This document shows positions 8,561 through 18,021 of a DNA stretch of 64,000 nt, piece by piece. The translations under genes were made by a program, and so were the position numbers. The DNA comes from CAVVKW01 sp963749035. GTDB lineage: Bacteria; Verrucomicrobiota; Verrucomicrobiia; Chthoniobacterales; JAATET01. Below the pieces are notes generated by a model. The model ran no database searches. It was given only the letters and a program-made list of their open reading frames with translations, and had not been told where the DNA came from. The stretch is taken from the NCBI GenBank assembly GCA_963749035.1, contig CAVVKW010000002.1:620001-684000 (forward strand). The letters run 5' to 3'. Position 1 is the first letter of the stretch. Every line of letters starts with the position of its first letter.

Positions 8561-9388
8561 TCATCTCAGTCGGCAGTGACCAGCCGACCACTTGCCCCGG
8601 ACCACCGTTCGCTCGATCTCAAATCCGTGATCACGAAATGCAGTCGTCACTTCTCCGAGCTGACCGCTCAGGACCCCGCTAAAAATCAGGTGACCGGGCG
8701 ATTTCGTCGCGGCTTTCAGTTGCGGAATGACGCCGATCAAAAGCTCGCTGAAGAGATTGGCGAGAACGACATCGTGGGCGACTTTCGGACTCCAGGTCGT
8801 CACGTCCGCCCGGACCGTCCGGACGTTCGTGATTCCGCTCAACTTCGCGTTCTCCTTGGCGATTCGGACCGCCGCCGGATCGTTGTCGAAAGCCTCCACC
8901 TTCTTCGCTCCAAACGCACTGGCCGCCAACGCGAGAATTCCCGACCCAGTCCCCGCGTCGAGCGCCGACCAATCCGCTCCGAAAGTGGTCGCCGTATCCG
9001 CCAGCATCCGCAGACAACTCGCCGTCGTCGCGTGGTCGCCGGTGCCGAACGCCATCCCGGCCGGAACGAAGATCCCCGCCGTTTTCCCCGGCGATTCCCG
9101 CCATTGAGCGAAACTCGTTTCATCGGGAAAGACCCGGAGGCGCCCCCGAATGTTGAGCGGCGCCCGCGGTTGCACCGGATCACCGGTCCAGAGCTTTGCC
9201 TTCGACAGCTTCCCGCCAAATTCGCGAACGAGTTTCTCGCCCGTGCGTTCATCGACGAACGCCTCGATGCGAACCCTCCGCTGATCCGGCCACGTGATGA
9301 ACGCGACCCGATCCTCTCCCAGAAATGTCAGGCGCTCCGCCCACGAGTCTTCCCATTTGGCGGAGGTGAGGCGGGTCCAGCGAAACAT
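8561..9388 (-). CDS. prmA: Ribosomal protein L11 methyltransferase-like (PrmA)
   Basis: A 275-residue class I SAM-dependent methyltransferase of the PrmA family, which trimethylates ribosomal protein L11. Motifs are GTGDHATTASCLRML, the SAM loop DAGTGSGILALAA, acidic residue EAFDND and the catalytic-region NLFSELL, where many PrmA proteins read N-[IL]-xxxxL. The start at 9388 (MFRWTRL) was chosen because the first 60 residues of the longer frame lack family character and would overlap the divergent peptidase gene. First gene of the prmA-nudix-lpxI unit. A small-molecule substrate remains possible. Confidence 0.88.
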   Translation of the reverse strand: MFRWTRLTSAKWEDSWAERLTFLGEDRVAFITWPDQRRVRIEAFVDERTGEKLVREFGGKLSKAKLWTGDPVQPRAPLNIRGRLRVFPDETSFAQWRESPGKTAGIFVPAGMAFGTGDHATTASCLRMLADTATTFGADWSALDAGTGSGILALAASAFGAKKVEAFDNDPAAVRIAKENAKLSGITNVRTVRADVTTWSPKVAHDVVLANLFSELLIGVIPQLKAATKSPGHLIFSGVLSGQLGEVTTAFRDHGFEIERTVVRGKWSAGHCRLR

Positions 9389-9433
9389 GGCGTCTGACGT
9401 GATTTGATTGTGATGTGGCAATTGCAGGAGAGA

Positions 9434-10597
9434 ATGCACCCGATGACGACGGCTCAGAACAAGAAAAGAGATCGCGCAAAGGTCATGATTGCATCCAGCG
9501 ACGCGAGTGCCGACATGCTCTACGCGACGGGATTTTCGGTTCCGGACCCGTTCGTTTTCGTGGAGCACAACGGTCGTTCAGCCATTCTCCTGAGCGATCT
9601 GGAAATCGACCGCGGCCGCCGCGAGTCGTGCGTCGACTCAGTGATCGGATACAGCGACGTCGTCGAACGGCTGAAGCAACGCCGGAAACGCCGCAAAGAT
9701 CCACGGCTTGCAGAAGTCGCGGCAGAATTCCTAACCGAATTCGGCGTGAAACGCGCCCAGGTCCCCGGCGATTTCCCGCTCGGCCTCGCAGTCGATCTCC
9801 AGAAACTCGGCATCACCCTCACGCCCGTCAATGGCCACTTCTGGCCGGAGCGCGAAACCAAATCCACCGCGGAAATCAAACTCGTCTCGGCCGCGCTCCG
9901 CGTCACCGAGATCGGGATGCAGACCGGCATCGACGCACTCAAGGCCTGCCGAATTCGCAAGAAAGACGGTGTGCTCGTGCGCGGCAATTCCGCATTCACG
10001 TCGGAAGCTCTCCGGGCCGAGATCGAATCCGCCCTGCTGTCCGCCGGCGGCGTCGGCATGAACCACACCATCGTCGCCGGCGGCGAGCAAGCCTGCGACC
10101 CCCACGAACGCGGGCACGGTCCGCTCCGCGGCCACGAATTGATTATTCTCGACATCTTCCCCCGCGTCACGGCGACCGGATACTTTGGGGACATGACGCG
10201 CACCGTCGTCCGCGGACGAGCCTCGGACCCTCAACGCGCCATCTGGGACGTCTGCCTCGCGGCGCAAAAATGGGGCATCAAGAAAATCGCGCCAGGCGTG
10301 CAAGGCGAGGATCTCCAGGAGGCAGTCCGCGAATACTTCACCGAAGAAGGCTATCCGACCGCTCAAGTCAATGGACGCTGGACCGGCTTCTTCCACGGTC
10401 TCGGCCACGGCCTCGGGCTCGAGATCCACGAAGAACCCCGGATCTCGCAAACGACCTTTCGTCCCGGTCAGGTGATGACCGTCGAACCTGGCATTTACGT
10501 CCCCGGCATTGGCGGCGTGCGCCACGAGGACGTCGTAGTGGTCACCGAGAAAGGCAACCGAGTTCTGAGCCGCTTTCCAAAGACGCTGGAAATCTAG
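9434..10597 (+). CDS. M24 family metallopeptidase (Xaa-Pro aminopeptidase-like)
   Basis: A 387-residue pita-bread-fold peptidase. The two-metal site is complete: Asp in LIILDIFPR, Asp in YFGDMTRT, His in GLGHGLGLEIHE, Glu in TVEPGIY and Glu in VRHEDVVVV. The N-terminal creatinase-like domain covers about residues 1-160. AGGAG lies just ahead of the ATG at 9434; a second ATG at 9443 is equally possible. It is divergent from prmA with 45 bases between starts. Expected to remove N-terminal residues preceding proline in the cytosol. Confidence 0.9.
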   Translation: MHPMTTAQNKKRDRAKVMIASSDASADMLYATGFSVPDPFVFVEHNGRSAILLSDLEIDRGRRESCVDSVIGYSDVVERLKQRRKRRKDPRLAEVAAEFLTEFGVKRAQVPGDFPLGLAVDLQKLGITLTPVNGHFWPERETKSTAEIKLVSAALRVTEIGMQTGIDALKACRIRKKDGVLVRGNSAFTSEALRAEIESALLSAGGVGMNHTIVAGGEQACDPHERGHGPLRGHELIILDIFPRVTATGYFGDMTRTVVRGRASDPQRAIWDVCLAAQKWGIKKIAPGVQGEDLQEAVREYFTEEGYPTAQVNGRWTGFFHGLGHGLGLEIHEEPRISQTTFRPGQVMTVEPGIYVPGIGGVRHEDVVVVTEKGNRVLSRFPKTLEI

Positions 10598-10612
10598 GAA
10601 ATCACGTCCCAG

Positions 10613-11677
10613 TCAGCCCCGCTCGAGCTGGAGCTTGCGGATCCACTGAAGGAACGACTGCCGCGCATTCAAAACGCGAAGAATCCCCCGTTTATCGATC
10701 ACCCACACGGTTGGAAGCGCGTTGATCCCGAGAGGCCGGGCAACCGCACTCTCCCATCCCTTGCCGTCAAAGTAGGTTGGCCAATCGATCTCGAACGCAC
10801 GCATCGCGTTGTCCAGATTCGCGCGTTCCTCATCGAGGCTGACCGTGACGATTTGCAGCTCCTCCTTGGGAATCTTGCGCAGCGTCTCCAGGAAGTCGCG
10901 CATCCACACCAGACAGTGTGGCGATTCCGCCGCCCAGAAGATCATGACCACCACCTGTCCCCGCATCCGCTCAACGTCGATCGTCCGACCATCGATCGTC
11001 TTGAACCTCGCCTCGACCGGACGTCCCAGGGCCGCCATGCGCCGAAAATCGTCCGCGATCCGGGCGTCCAACGCCGGCTCCCGCGACAGACTTTGCGCGC
11101 GCGTCAAGAGGTCTCGCATCGTGTCTGGCACCTCGTCACAAAGCGTAGCCGCTTCCACGAGGAGACGCGGCGACCGTTTATCCTCGGGAAAGCGGGCCGC
11201 GAAGTTACTCGCCGCGACCACGACCGCCTCCCGGATCTCTTGCTCCCGCCCCGTGATCGTCTGCATCTGAAGCGAGATCCGTCGGAAGGTGACGTCGGCC
11301 AATCGCTCGCGCGAAATCCCAGGCGCCTTCTCCAGCCGCATCAAGTCGCGTAGCGCGTCCGCCACCAAAGCGGGTTTGTTTTCCATGCTACCCTCGGTCG
11401 CATCGATGCTCGTTAGCCGCAGGCGACCGTCGAAGACGCGGGGATCATCCGGATAATCCCGGATGAAGGTCTTGATGGCCGCGCGATGACGGTCGAAGTG
11501 AGCGCGGGCCATCCGGAGCGCCTCGTCACGGCTGGCTGGCTCGACCTGCGGTCCCTCGTCGAGTTCGAGGATAACGTCCCAATCCTCGTCAGCTCCGGCA
11601 AACGCCCACCCGAGCGGCAAAAGCAGCCCCGCCAACAGCGCGCCACGCACGGAAAACCTAGAGAACAATCCAGTCAA
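10613..11677 (-). CDS. Exported thioredoxin-fold (TlpA-like) protein with SPHC instead of CxxC
   Basis: A 354-residue exported protein. A signal peptide (GALLAGLLLPLGWAFA) is followed by a helical, TPR-like middle section, then a TlpA/AhpC thioredoxin domain from about residue 220 with GQVVVMIFWAAESPHC and cis-proline region INALPTVWVIDKRG. The active site reads S-P-H-C, so the usual nucleophilic first cysteine is serine. It is therefore unlikely to be a standard disulfide reductase; a chaperone-like or peroxiredoxin-type role is possible. Last gene of the minus-strand run from rseP, 26 bases after the phosphatase-like lipoprotein gene. Confidence 0.85.
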   Translation of the reverse strand: MTGLFSRFSVRGALLAGLLLPLGWAFAGADEDWDVILELDEGPQVEPASRDEALRMARAHFDRHRAAIKTFIRDYPDDPRVFDGRLRLTSIDATEGSMENKPALVADALRDLMRLEKAPGISRERLADVTFRRISLQMQTITGREQEIREAVVVAASNFAARFPEDKRSPRLLVEAATLCDEVPDTMRDLLTRAQSLSREPALDARIADDFRRMAALGRPVEARFKTIDGRTIDVERMRGQVVVMIFWAAESPHCLVWMRDFLETLRKIPKEELQIVTVSLDEERANLDNAMRAFEIDWPTYFDGKGWESAVARPLGINALPTVWVIDKRGILRVLNARQSFLQWIRKLQLERG

Positions 11678-11703
11678 CCCTGCTAACTCCAGTCAACCCC
11701 GAT

Positions 11704-12783
11704 TCAATCCTCCGCAGGCTCGTCCCGCGGGATGATCTCAGTGTGAAGCAGGCGGTGGTCGCTCGCCTGTTGAAAGTTCTTGGATCGATCGACCCCGCCG
11801 GAGCCCTCGACGATTTCCGGCAGCAAAGCTTGGTTGGCGATCAGGTAATCAATCCGCGTGTAGGAATCTGCCGTCTGCCAGTAATGCGTCCACCGGTCGC
11901 CAAATTCATCGGCAACGTCCAACTCCGTCAGGTGATACCGATTCCCACGACCGCCCAACAATTCTCTCATCGGAAACTCGTTCTTCGTGTCGTTGAAATC
12001 GCCGAGCAGAAGGACATTCTCATCCGGATTCTTATCGATGATCTTGTTCGTGTAATTCTTCAGATACAGAGCCTCGCGAGCTCGCATTGCTGCTTGATCG
12101 TATTCCGGCACCGGTCGCTTCGATTTAAAATGCACTCCGAGAACGCGCAGACGATAGTCGGGATTCACCTGCACGGTGACGTCGAGGATTCCCCGCCCCA
12201 TCGGACGCAAGATCCCTCCGATATCGAACTCCACGTCGGTCTTCGAACTCCGCTCAACGATCGGAAATTTGCTGAGCAACGTCACGTGTCGGGTGTCGTC
12301 CCCAGCCCGGACATACTCTGCATCGGCGTATTCAAGACCTCGCTTTGCCAGACGTTCTCGCAAATCTTCAAAATCCGCCTTCGACCCCATTTCAATGACC
12401 GAGATAATGTCAGGAGAGGCTTCGACGATCACGTCGACCACCGCTTCCTTCTCGTCGTCGGGCTTGGGAGCTGCATCCAAGCGCTCCCCGTTCACCGTGC
12501 GACCCATCGTTAGCCAATTCTCGACGTTGTAAACGGCCACGACGATCGAATCCGCCTTCTCACCCTCCGGCTCCGGCGCGACCCGGTTCCCCGCGCGAAG
12601 CGCAGCCCCCGCCGTCGGCTGGATTGGATCGACCGCTTCCGAGGATTCGACCGGCTGCACTGCAGCCAGCGGTTCCGCCGGTTCCACGGCTTCCGCCGGC
12701 TCCGCGGGGTCGTCAGCGGATTGACCGCATCCGACCGTTGCAACGGTCAGAAAAAAGGCGCCAAAAAGGCGGCGAAAAATCAT
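11704..12783 (-). CDS. Endonuclease/exonuclease/phosphatase-family lipoprotein
   Basis: A 359-residue predicted lipoprotein with a lipobox-like TVATVGCGQS near residue 19. A proline/alanine/glutamate-rich linker (about 22-75) leads to an EEP-fold hydrolase domain. Visible EEP signatures are VYNVENW, the metal glutamate in SVIEMGSK, LLLGDFND, RIDYLIAN and the terminal SDHRLLH. Such enzymes cleave phosphodiesters in nucleic acids or lipids; the substrate is not evident. Located on the outer or inner membrane facing the periplasm. It sits 37 bases after tatA in a six-gene run. Confidence 0.88.
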   Translation of the reverse strand: MIFRRLFGAFFLTVATVGCGQSADDPAEPAEAVEPAEPLAAVQPVESSEAVDPIQPTAGAALRAGNRVAPEPEGEKADSIVVAVYNVENWLTMGRTVNGERLDAAPKPDDEKEAVVDVIVEASPDIISVIEMGSKADFEDLRERLAKRGLEYADAEYVRAGDDTRHVTLLSKFPIVERSSKTDVEFDIGGILRPMGRGILDVTVQVNPDYRLRVLGVHFKSKRPVPEYDQAAMRAREALYLKNYTNKIIDKNPDENVLLLGDFNDTKNEFPMRELLGGRGNRYHLTELDVADEFGDRWTHYWQTADSYTRIDYLIANQALLPEIVEGSGGVDRSKNFQQASDHRLLHTEIIPRDEPAED

Positions 12784-12820
12784 TCAGCGCGGGAAAAGGC
12801 TCGTCGAAAGGACCCGCGGA

Positions 12821-13054
12821 TCAAGCCGTCGGGTTGTGAGTCTGTTTGCCGGGCTGCTCTTTAATGTCGAGCTCCGAAGCCGTCTTCTGAATCTCGCGAT
12901 CGAACTCGTCCTTCGCCTTACGGAACTCGTTCATGCTCTGTCCAAGCCCGCGCGCCAGCTCTGGAAGTCGCTTCGCTCCGAAGAGGACGAGGACAATCAC
13001 GAGGATAATGATCCATTCCTGAAAGCCAGGCATACCGAGAGCAAACATGTTCAT
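12821..13054 (-). CDS. tatA: Sec-independent translocase subunit TatA
   Basis: A 77-residue TatA/E-type protein: a short periplasmic N-terminus, a single membrane helix (WIIILVIVLVLFG), the FGAKRLPELARGLGQ hinge and amphipathic helix with EFRKAKDEF, then a polar tail. The phenylalanine-glycine pair at the hinge is present. It would form the pore-like element of twin-arginine export. No tatB or tatC is in the window. The start at 13054 has an alternative ATG two codons in. Confidence 0.95.
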   Translation of the reverse strand: MNMFALGMPGFQEWIIILVIVLVLFGAKRLPELARGLGQSMNEFRKAKDEFDREIQKTASELDIKEQPGKQTHNPTA

Positions 13055-13136
13055 TGGGGATTAAGTAACACTCGCTTTCGCATTCGAGCAAATGAAATTC
13101 CCGATCCCGAGCGGATCTCACCGATGAGCCATCCCA

Positions 13137-13919
13137 CTAAGGCAGCTTCCACTCCCGTTGCTTTTCGGCGTATTCCCGCTTCGGCAGCAGCACGTAGTGA
13201 GGATTCGCGTCGGCGCGCAGCCATTTGATGATCGGAACCAGCATGTCTTCCGGCATCACGGTGCAACCCGCCGTCTTCCGATCCGGGCCTCGCTGGAGGT
13301 GAAAGAAAATGGCCGACCCGGCTCCGGGCACCGGCGGATCTGCGTTGTGGCGAATCTCGACCAGCCAACGATGCGGCGGGTCGCCGTGCTTCATCGCCTG
13401 ATCGGCAAACCACGACGGTGGGTTCGACAGATCAACGGTGACGTGCTGGTTGTAGAGCGGATTACCCACGTCATCGATCCAGGCATCCGCTCGCGTGATG
13501 GTGTGATGCGGGTAATTGGCTCCCGCGGGCAGCGCTTCGTCGAACGTGTAAACCTTCCCGATCTCGAACAAGCCCGCCGGCGCCCGCTTATCACCCTCCT
13601 GCTTCTTCCGCCCCGGCTCGTCCTGACCAGCGACCCCGCGCCCCCAGGCAGTTCCATTCTTGCCCAACATCATGCGCCGCTGCTGCGAAACCGCCGTCCA
13701 AGGTGCCGACGCTGACGTCCGCTGATAGAGCTGAATCGTCCCAACCGAATCGTCCCACGAATCCGTAAGCCCAACGACAAGCTGACGACAATCAGCCGGA
13801 ACTGCGGCCGCGAAGCTGGAACTCAAAGTGACGCCGACCACTACCAACCCCAAAAAGGTCCGACCGACGCCCGACAGCACCCTCCCCCTCCTCTGAATGC
13901 ACGCAACGGAGATTCTCAT
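13137..13919 (-). CDS. L,D-transpeptidase (YkuD)-family protein
   Basis: A 260-residue exported protein. An N-terminal basic segment and hydrophobic stretch (FLGLVVVGVTLSSSFAAAV) form a signal peptide. The YkuD core is recognised by PAGLFEIGKVYTFDE, IFFHLQRGP and the catalytic cysteine in KTAGCTVMP. In the family the pattern is usually H-x(14-17)-S/T-HGCxR/N; here the residue before GC is Ala and the spacing is short, so it is a variant. It may cross-link peptidoglycan or attach proteins. The ATG at 13919 follows the ispG TGA by 2 bases. Confidence 0.8.
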   Translation of the reverse strand: MRISVACIQRRGRVLSGVGRTFLGLVVVGVTLSSSFAAAVPADCRQLVVGLTDSWDDSVGTIQLYQRTSASAPWTAVSQQRRMMLGKNGTAWGRGVAGQDEPGRKKQEGDKRAPAGLFEIGKVYTFDEALPAGANYPHHTITRADAWIDDVGNPLYNQHVTVDLSNPPSWFADQAMKHGDPPHRWLVEIRHNADPPVPGAGSAIFFHLQRGPDRKTAGCTVMPEDMLVPIIKWLRADANPHYVLLPKREYAEKQREWKLP

Positions 13920-13921
13920 GC

Positions 13922-15661
13922 TCACCCTTCGACGCTCGCCCTCGATGCGGGCGCATCCACCCACTTCCCGTGCTCGCGAATCAGATCGATCAAGCGGTCC
14001 ACCGCCTCGGCCTCCGGGATGTTAAATTTTACCGCCGTCTTGCCGACGTAGAGATTGATCTTACCCGGCGCGCCGCCGACGTAGCCGAAATCGGCATCCG
14101 CCATTTCGCCAGGACCATTCACAATGCAGCCCATGATGGCGATCCGCACCCCCTTCAGGTGATCGGTGCTCTCGCGGATCCGAGCCGTCGTCGCCTGAAG
14201 ATTAAACAATGTCCGCCCGCAACTCGGGCAGGCGACGTAATCGGTCTTGAAAATCCGCGCCCCCGCCGCCTGGAGAATGTGATACGCGAGCCGAAGTGAC
14301 TGGCCGGGCGCCTTCTCTCCTTGGATCAAAATCGCGTCGCCGATCCCGTCGCAAAGCAGGCTGCCGACATTCGTAGCCGCGGTCAGCAGCACCGGGAGGG
14401 CCGACTGATCATCGGGAACGTCGGCGCAAAACGTGTCTTTCAGTAAAATCGGGTGGCGCGCATCGAGGTGCGCAGCCAGTCGCCGGTAGGCGTCGATAAC
14501 CGGGAGCTCGCAACCGTCGGGAATCGTCACGAAGAGCGCCGTGCGGCTGGCGTTCGCCGCCGCGATCGCAGCTTCATCACTCGGATCGATCTCCGTCACG
14601 CCCGCCTGATCGAGGATGATCTCGGGCTGGTAGTCACCGAGCTGGTCGAACTTGTGCGCCAGCGCGTCGTAAGTCGGCCGGTGGACCACGATCCGAATCG
14701 TCTCGGCGCCTCCGACGGGAACGTCGCTGATCAACAGTCGACTCGTCTCGCGCCGCCTGTATTCGAGATCACCCGGGAAGACCCGCGCTTCGCGATTGAG
14801 CCGATCTGGACACGCGGCCACCTCGACAAGTTGCCTCGCCACCGGGATCTCGTGGACGCTGTCTTCCGTGAGCGAGACGCGGACCGTCTCCCCGATCCCG
14901 TCGCGCAGCAGACTTCCGATCCCGATCGCACTTTTGATCCGTCCGTCCTCGCCGTCCCCCGCCTCAGTGACGCCCAAATGAATCGGGTAATTCCAGTCCG
15001 CCCCCTCCCCGGCCAGGCGCGAAACCAGCAACCGGTAGGCCTGAATCATCACCTTCGGATTGCTCGCCTTCATCGAGAAAACGAAATTGTGAAAATCGAG
15101 ATCGCGCGCAATCCGGGCAAATTCCAACGCGCTCTCGACCATTCCCAGCGGCGTGTCGCCGTATCGATTCATGATCCGATCACTCAGGCTCCCGTGGTTC
15201 GTCCCGATCCGCATCGCCCTGCCGAGGTCTCGACACCGTTCGACCAATGGCGTGAACCGCTCCCCGATTCGCTCGAGCTCAGCACCGTATTCCGCGTCCG
15301 TGTATTCGCGCACCTTGAACTTCTTGGAATCCACGAAATTTCCCGGATTGATCCGGACCTTCTCGACCCATTTCGCCGCCTCCATCGCCGCCTCCGGCTT
15401 GAAGTGGATGTCCGCGACCAGCGGAACGTCACACCCTCTTGCCAGTAACCCCGTCTTGATGGGCTCCAAATTCCGCGCGTCTTTGATCGTCGGCGCGGTG
15501 ACCCGGACAATCTCGCATCCCGCCGCGACGAGATCGAGCGTTTGCAAAATGCACGCCTCGGTGTCCATCGTGTCGGACGTGATCATCGACTGAACCCGGA
15601 TCGGATTCGCTCCCCCGATCACGACTTTGCCAACGTGGACTTCGCGGGTCATTCCATTCAA
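13922..15661 (-). CDS. ispG: 4-hydroxy-3-methylbut-2-enyl diphosphate synthase, long form
   Basis: Catalyses the penultimate step of the MEP isoprenoid pathway using a 4Fe-4S cluster. The N-terminal TIM barrel shows RVQSMITSDTMDTEA, LVADIHF and KVRINPGNF. The C-terminal cluster domain has CPSCGRTLFNL and MGCIVNGPGEMADADFG. At 579 residues it is about 200 longer than the Escherichia coli type because of a domain inserted between barrel and cluster domain (roughly residues 265-430). This three-domain form is known in Chlamydiae, Bacteroidetes and relatives and supports the proposed lineage. A second ATG three codons in (15652) may be the real start. Another MEP gene, ispE, lies at 44.8 kb. Confidence 0.95.
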   Translation of the reverse strand: MNGMTREVHVGKVVIGGANPIRVQSMITSDTMDTEACILQTLDLVAAGCEIVRVTAPTIKDARNLEPIKTGLLARGCDVPLVADIHFKPEAAMEAAKWVEKVRINPGNFVDSKKFKVREYTDAEYGAELERIGERFTPLVERCRDLGRAMRIGTNHGSLSDRIMNRYGDTPLGMVESALEFARIARDLDFHNFVFSMKASNPKVMIQAYRLLVSRLAGEGADWNYPIHLGVTEAGDGEDGRIKSAIGIGSLLRDGIGETVRVSLTEDSVHEIPVARQLVEVAACPDRLNREARVFPGDLEYRRRETSRLLISDVPVGGAETIRIVVHRPTYDALAHKFDQLGDYQPEIILDQAGVTEIDPSDEAAIAAANASRTALFVTIPDGCELPVIDAYRRLAAHLDARHPILLKDTFCADVPDDQSALPVLLTAATNVGSLLCDGIGDAILIQGEKAPGQSLRLAYHILQAAGARIFKTDYVACPSCGRTLFNLQATTARIRESTDHLKGVRIAIMGCIVNGPGEMADADFGYVGGAPGKINLYVGKTAVKFNIPEAEAVDRLIDLIREHGKWVDAPASRASVEG

Positions 15662-15686
15662 AAAAAGGTGGCGGGGCAGATCCCGG

Positions 15687-17315
15687 CTATTTTTTAAACT
15701 CGACCGACGACCCTTCCTCGCCGCCGAAAAGTCTCAAGTCGATGACGTCGTAGAACGTGACGTAGAGCATGAATCCGATCAGGGCCAACGCGAAGCCATT
15801 CTGCAAAAACTCCAGAACTCGCACGTTCACCGGCCGCTTCATGATCTTCTCGATGAGCGCGAGCGTGATGTGTCCACCGTCGAGAACCGGGATCGGCAGC
15901 AGATTGAGCAACGCCAGATTGACGTTCAGCACCACGGAAAACCAGATCGCCAGCAACCATCCGTCCTGCCGCTCGAACAGCCGGTAGTAAACGTTCATGA
16001 TTCCCACCGGCCCGCTGAGATGCTGAAGGCCGATCTCGGATTTTGTCGAAATCACCGCCCCGAGCGTATCCGCCATCATCGTCATGCTGGATTTGATCTG
16101 CTGAAACGGATTCGGGTGGATGCGGCGGAGTTCCCCTTCGAGATCCCATTCGATGCCACCTTTCGCCCAGGAGATCCCGATCATCGGCGCCTTCCCGTCC
16201 TTGGGAATCTCCGGAGTCATCGTGAAATCCGACCGATCGGCCCCCCGCTCGATGGTCAGAACAACCGGCGCACCTTCGCCCGCCTTCAGATGCTCCGAGA
16301 GCGCAGCCGCATCGACGAAGGGCTCGCCGTCCACGCCGACGATCACGTCGCCAGCCTGCAGACCGGCGCCTTGAGCCGGCCCCCCTTCGATTAACGCACC
16401 GACCGCGGGTGAAATTGTCGGCAACTCGAGCTGCATCGTCTCGTCACCGCGCCGCACCGTGACGGGAAGCGAGTCGGTTCCGCTCGAACTCAGCAGGTTC
16501 GAGATCTGCAAGAAGCTCAGAATCGGCTCACCCCGAGCGGACTCGATCAAATCGCCCTGCTGAAATCCAGCCTCCGCCTCCGGACTTCCCGCCGCCACTT
16601 TCGCGATCTTCGGCGTGACGGCCGGCACGATTTGGATCTGACGAAGATTCGCGCGCCCCACCCCGGACCTTGGCGGGGTCACCGGTGCCACGTAGAAGGT
16701 CTGGCGCTCACCACCCCGCTCGATCTCGACCGCAATCGTGGGCTCCTCGCTGCTGGCGATGTTCCAGACGACACTTTCGCGAGCGTTCCCCGCCGGGCCA
16801 AATTGCGAGACGGGCTTCCCATCGATGCTGACAATCTTGTCCCCGGGCTCGATTCCCGCCTCCGCTGCCGGGCCACCTTCCATCACGTAGCCAATCGTCG
16901 TGTTCGTCTCCATCTCGCCAACCGGGCGACCGAGAATCCACACCAGAACCGCGAAGAAAAAAGCCAGGAGGATCGAAAACAAAGGCCCCGCCGCCGCGAC
17001 GATGATTTTGTCCATCGGCTTGATCGGCGGATACTTGCTGCGGTCGTTCTCCACCTCGCCCTCCAGCATTTCCATCGGAGCCAACTGCGGGATCGCCACG
17101 TAACCACCCGCCGGGATCGACCCCAGCCGATACTCGACACCCCTGATCGTCTTCTTCCAGAGCGGCTTCCCGAACCAGATCGCAAATTTCTCGACCACCA
17201 GCCCGCGCCAGCGAGCCGCCAAGTAGTGACCCCATTCGTGAACGAGGATCATGAGATTGAAGATGAGGATCACCTCAACGCAGATGAGGAGAAATTTGAG
17301 CGTGTCGAGAATCAT
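15687..17315 (-). CDS. rseP: Site-2 intramembrane metalloprotease RseP
   Basis: A 542-residue membrane zinc protease. The catalytic HEWGH is in the first membrane helix (LMILVHEWGHYLAAR) and the second ligand motif is LLNLLPIPVLDGGH near residue 485. Two PDZ domains lie between, around residues 135-205 and 215-330, each with a GDxI loop. In the family it releases anti-sigma factors and clears signal-peptide remnants. First gene of the run rseP-ispG-L,D-transpeptidase-tatA, 25 bases ahead of ispG. Dxr, which often sits here in other genomes, is absent. Confidence 0.94.
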   Translation of the reverse strand: MILDTLKFLLICVEVILIFNLMILVHEWGHYLAARWRGLVVEKFAIWFGKPLWKKTIRGVEYRLGSIPAGGYVAIPQLAPMEMLEGEVENDRSKYPPIKPMDKIIVAAAGPLFSILLAFFFAVLVWILGRPVGEMETNTTIGYVMEGGPAAEAGIEPGDKIVSIDGKPVSQFGPAGNARESVVWNIASSEEPTIAVEIERGGERQTFYVAPVTPPRSGVGRANLRQIQIVPAVTPKIAKVAAGSPEAEAGFQQGDLIESARGEPILSFLQISNLLSSSGTDSLPVTVRRGDETMQLELPTISPAVGALIEGGPAQGAGLQAGDVIVGVDGEPFVDAAALSEHLKAGEGAPVVLTIERGADRSDFTMTPEIPKDGKAPMIGISWAKGGIEWDLEGELRRIHPNPFQQIKSSMTMMADTLGAVISTKSEIGLQHLSGPVGIMNVYYRLFERQDGWLLAIWFSVVLNVNLALLNLLPIPVLDGGHITLALIEKIMKRPVNVRVLEFLQNGFALALIGFMLYVTFYDVIDLRLFGGEEGSSVEFKK

Positions 17316-17506
17316 GGAAATCGAGAGGAGATATAGATGAGGTGGTTTCGAAGGGAAATCAACTGCCGGAGACCCTCAGCCGAAAAGTTTCCTGCACCCA
17401 AAACCCCGAATCCCAGTCGCAACCCCCAAACCAAGAAATCTGGCTCGCCCCGCTCAAGCCACATTCCGCAATTTTCATTTCAACGTTTCCGATGTAAGTA
17501 GCGGGG

Positions 17507-17887
17507 ATGGTCAAGAAGCTACTTCACACGCGCTACCGCGTTTCGGATCTCAATCTCACGACCGCGTTCTACCGCGACGTCCTCGGGCTCGAAGAAACCC
17601 GTCGCTACACCAGCCCGCGCGGCTCGGAGCTCGTCTTTTTCAAAGCACCCGGCAGTGAGGAAGAAATCGAGATCTGTAAATTCGACGAGAGCGGCCCCGT
17701 CGAAGTCGGCGCCGACCTCACCCACCTCGCCTTCGAGGTCGAGGATCTTCACGCCTTCGCCAAGCACGCCGAGAAATTGGGATTCCCACTCAGTGACGGG
17801 CCCACCGAGACGTCCAGCGGATCACTCATCGCGTTCATCGACGCCCCCGATGGCTACGAAGTGGAACTCATCCAACCGGCCCGCTGA
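17507..17887 (+). CDS. Glyoxalase I-like VOC-family protein
   Basis: A 126-residue vicinal-oxygen-chelate protein closest in style to lactoylglutathione lyase: LLHTRYRVSDLNLTTAFYRDVLG at the start, a DLTHLAFEVEDL second module and a terminal DAPDGYEVELIQ. The metal ligands would be His7, Glu in the first module, His near residue 73 and Glu121. It could detoxify methylglyoxal. The 190 bases before it, shared with divergent rseP, show no strong promoter consensus. Confidence 0.85.
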   Translation: MVKKLLHTRYRVSDLNLTTAFYRDVLGLEETRRYTSPRGSELVFFKAPGSEEEIEICKFDESGPVEVGADLTHLAFEVEDLHAFAKHAEKLGFPLSDGPTETSSGSLIAFIDAPDGYEVELIQPAR

Positions 17888-18021
17888 TTTCCAGCAGGTT
17901 GGCAGCCCGACCGAGCCCTGACCTCGCAAACTCCCCCAAATCTGCGCGGCATCCCATCTCGGCCGAACTGCCTCCTGAAGACGTCTCTCGGAAGAGCAAT
18001 CAGCGTGCCAACTCGCAGATC

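Noticed and set aside
8451..8564. A 37-codon minus-strand frame overlapping the prmA stop by ATGA
   Set aside because: It has one ATGA overlap but no coupling at the other end, contains hairpin-like GCGC/A-rich sequence, and its peptide has no features. Weak support compared with the gmhB-kdsB small ORF.
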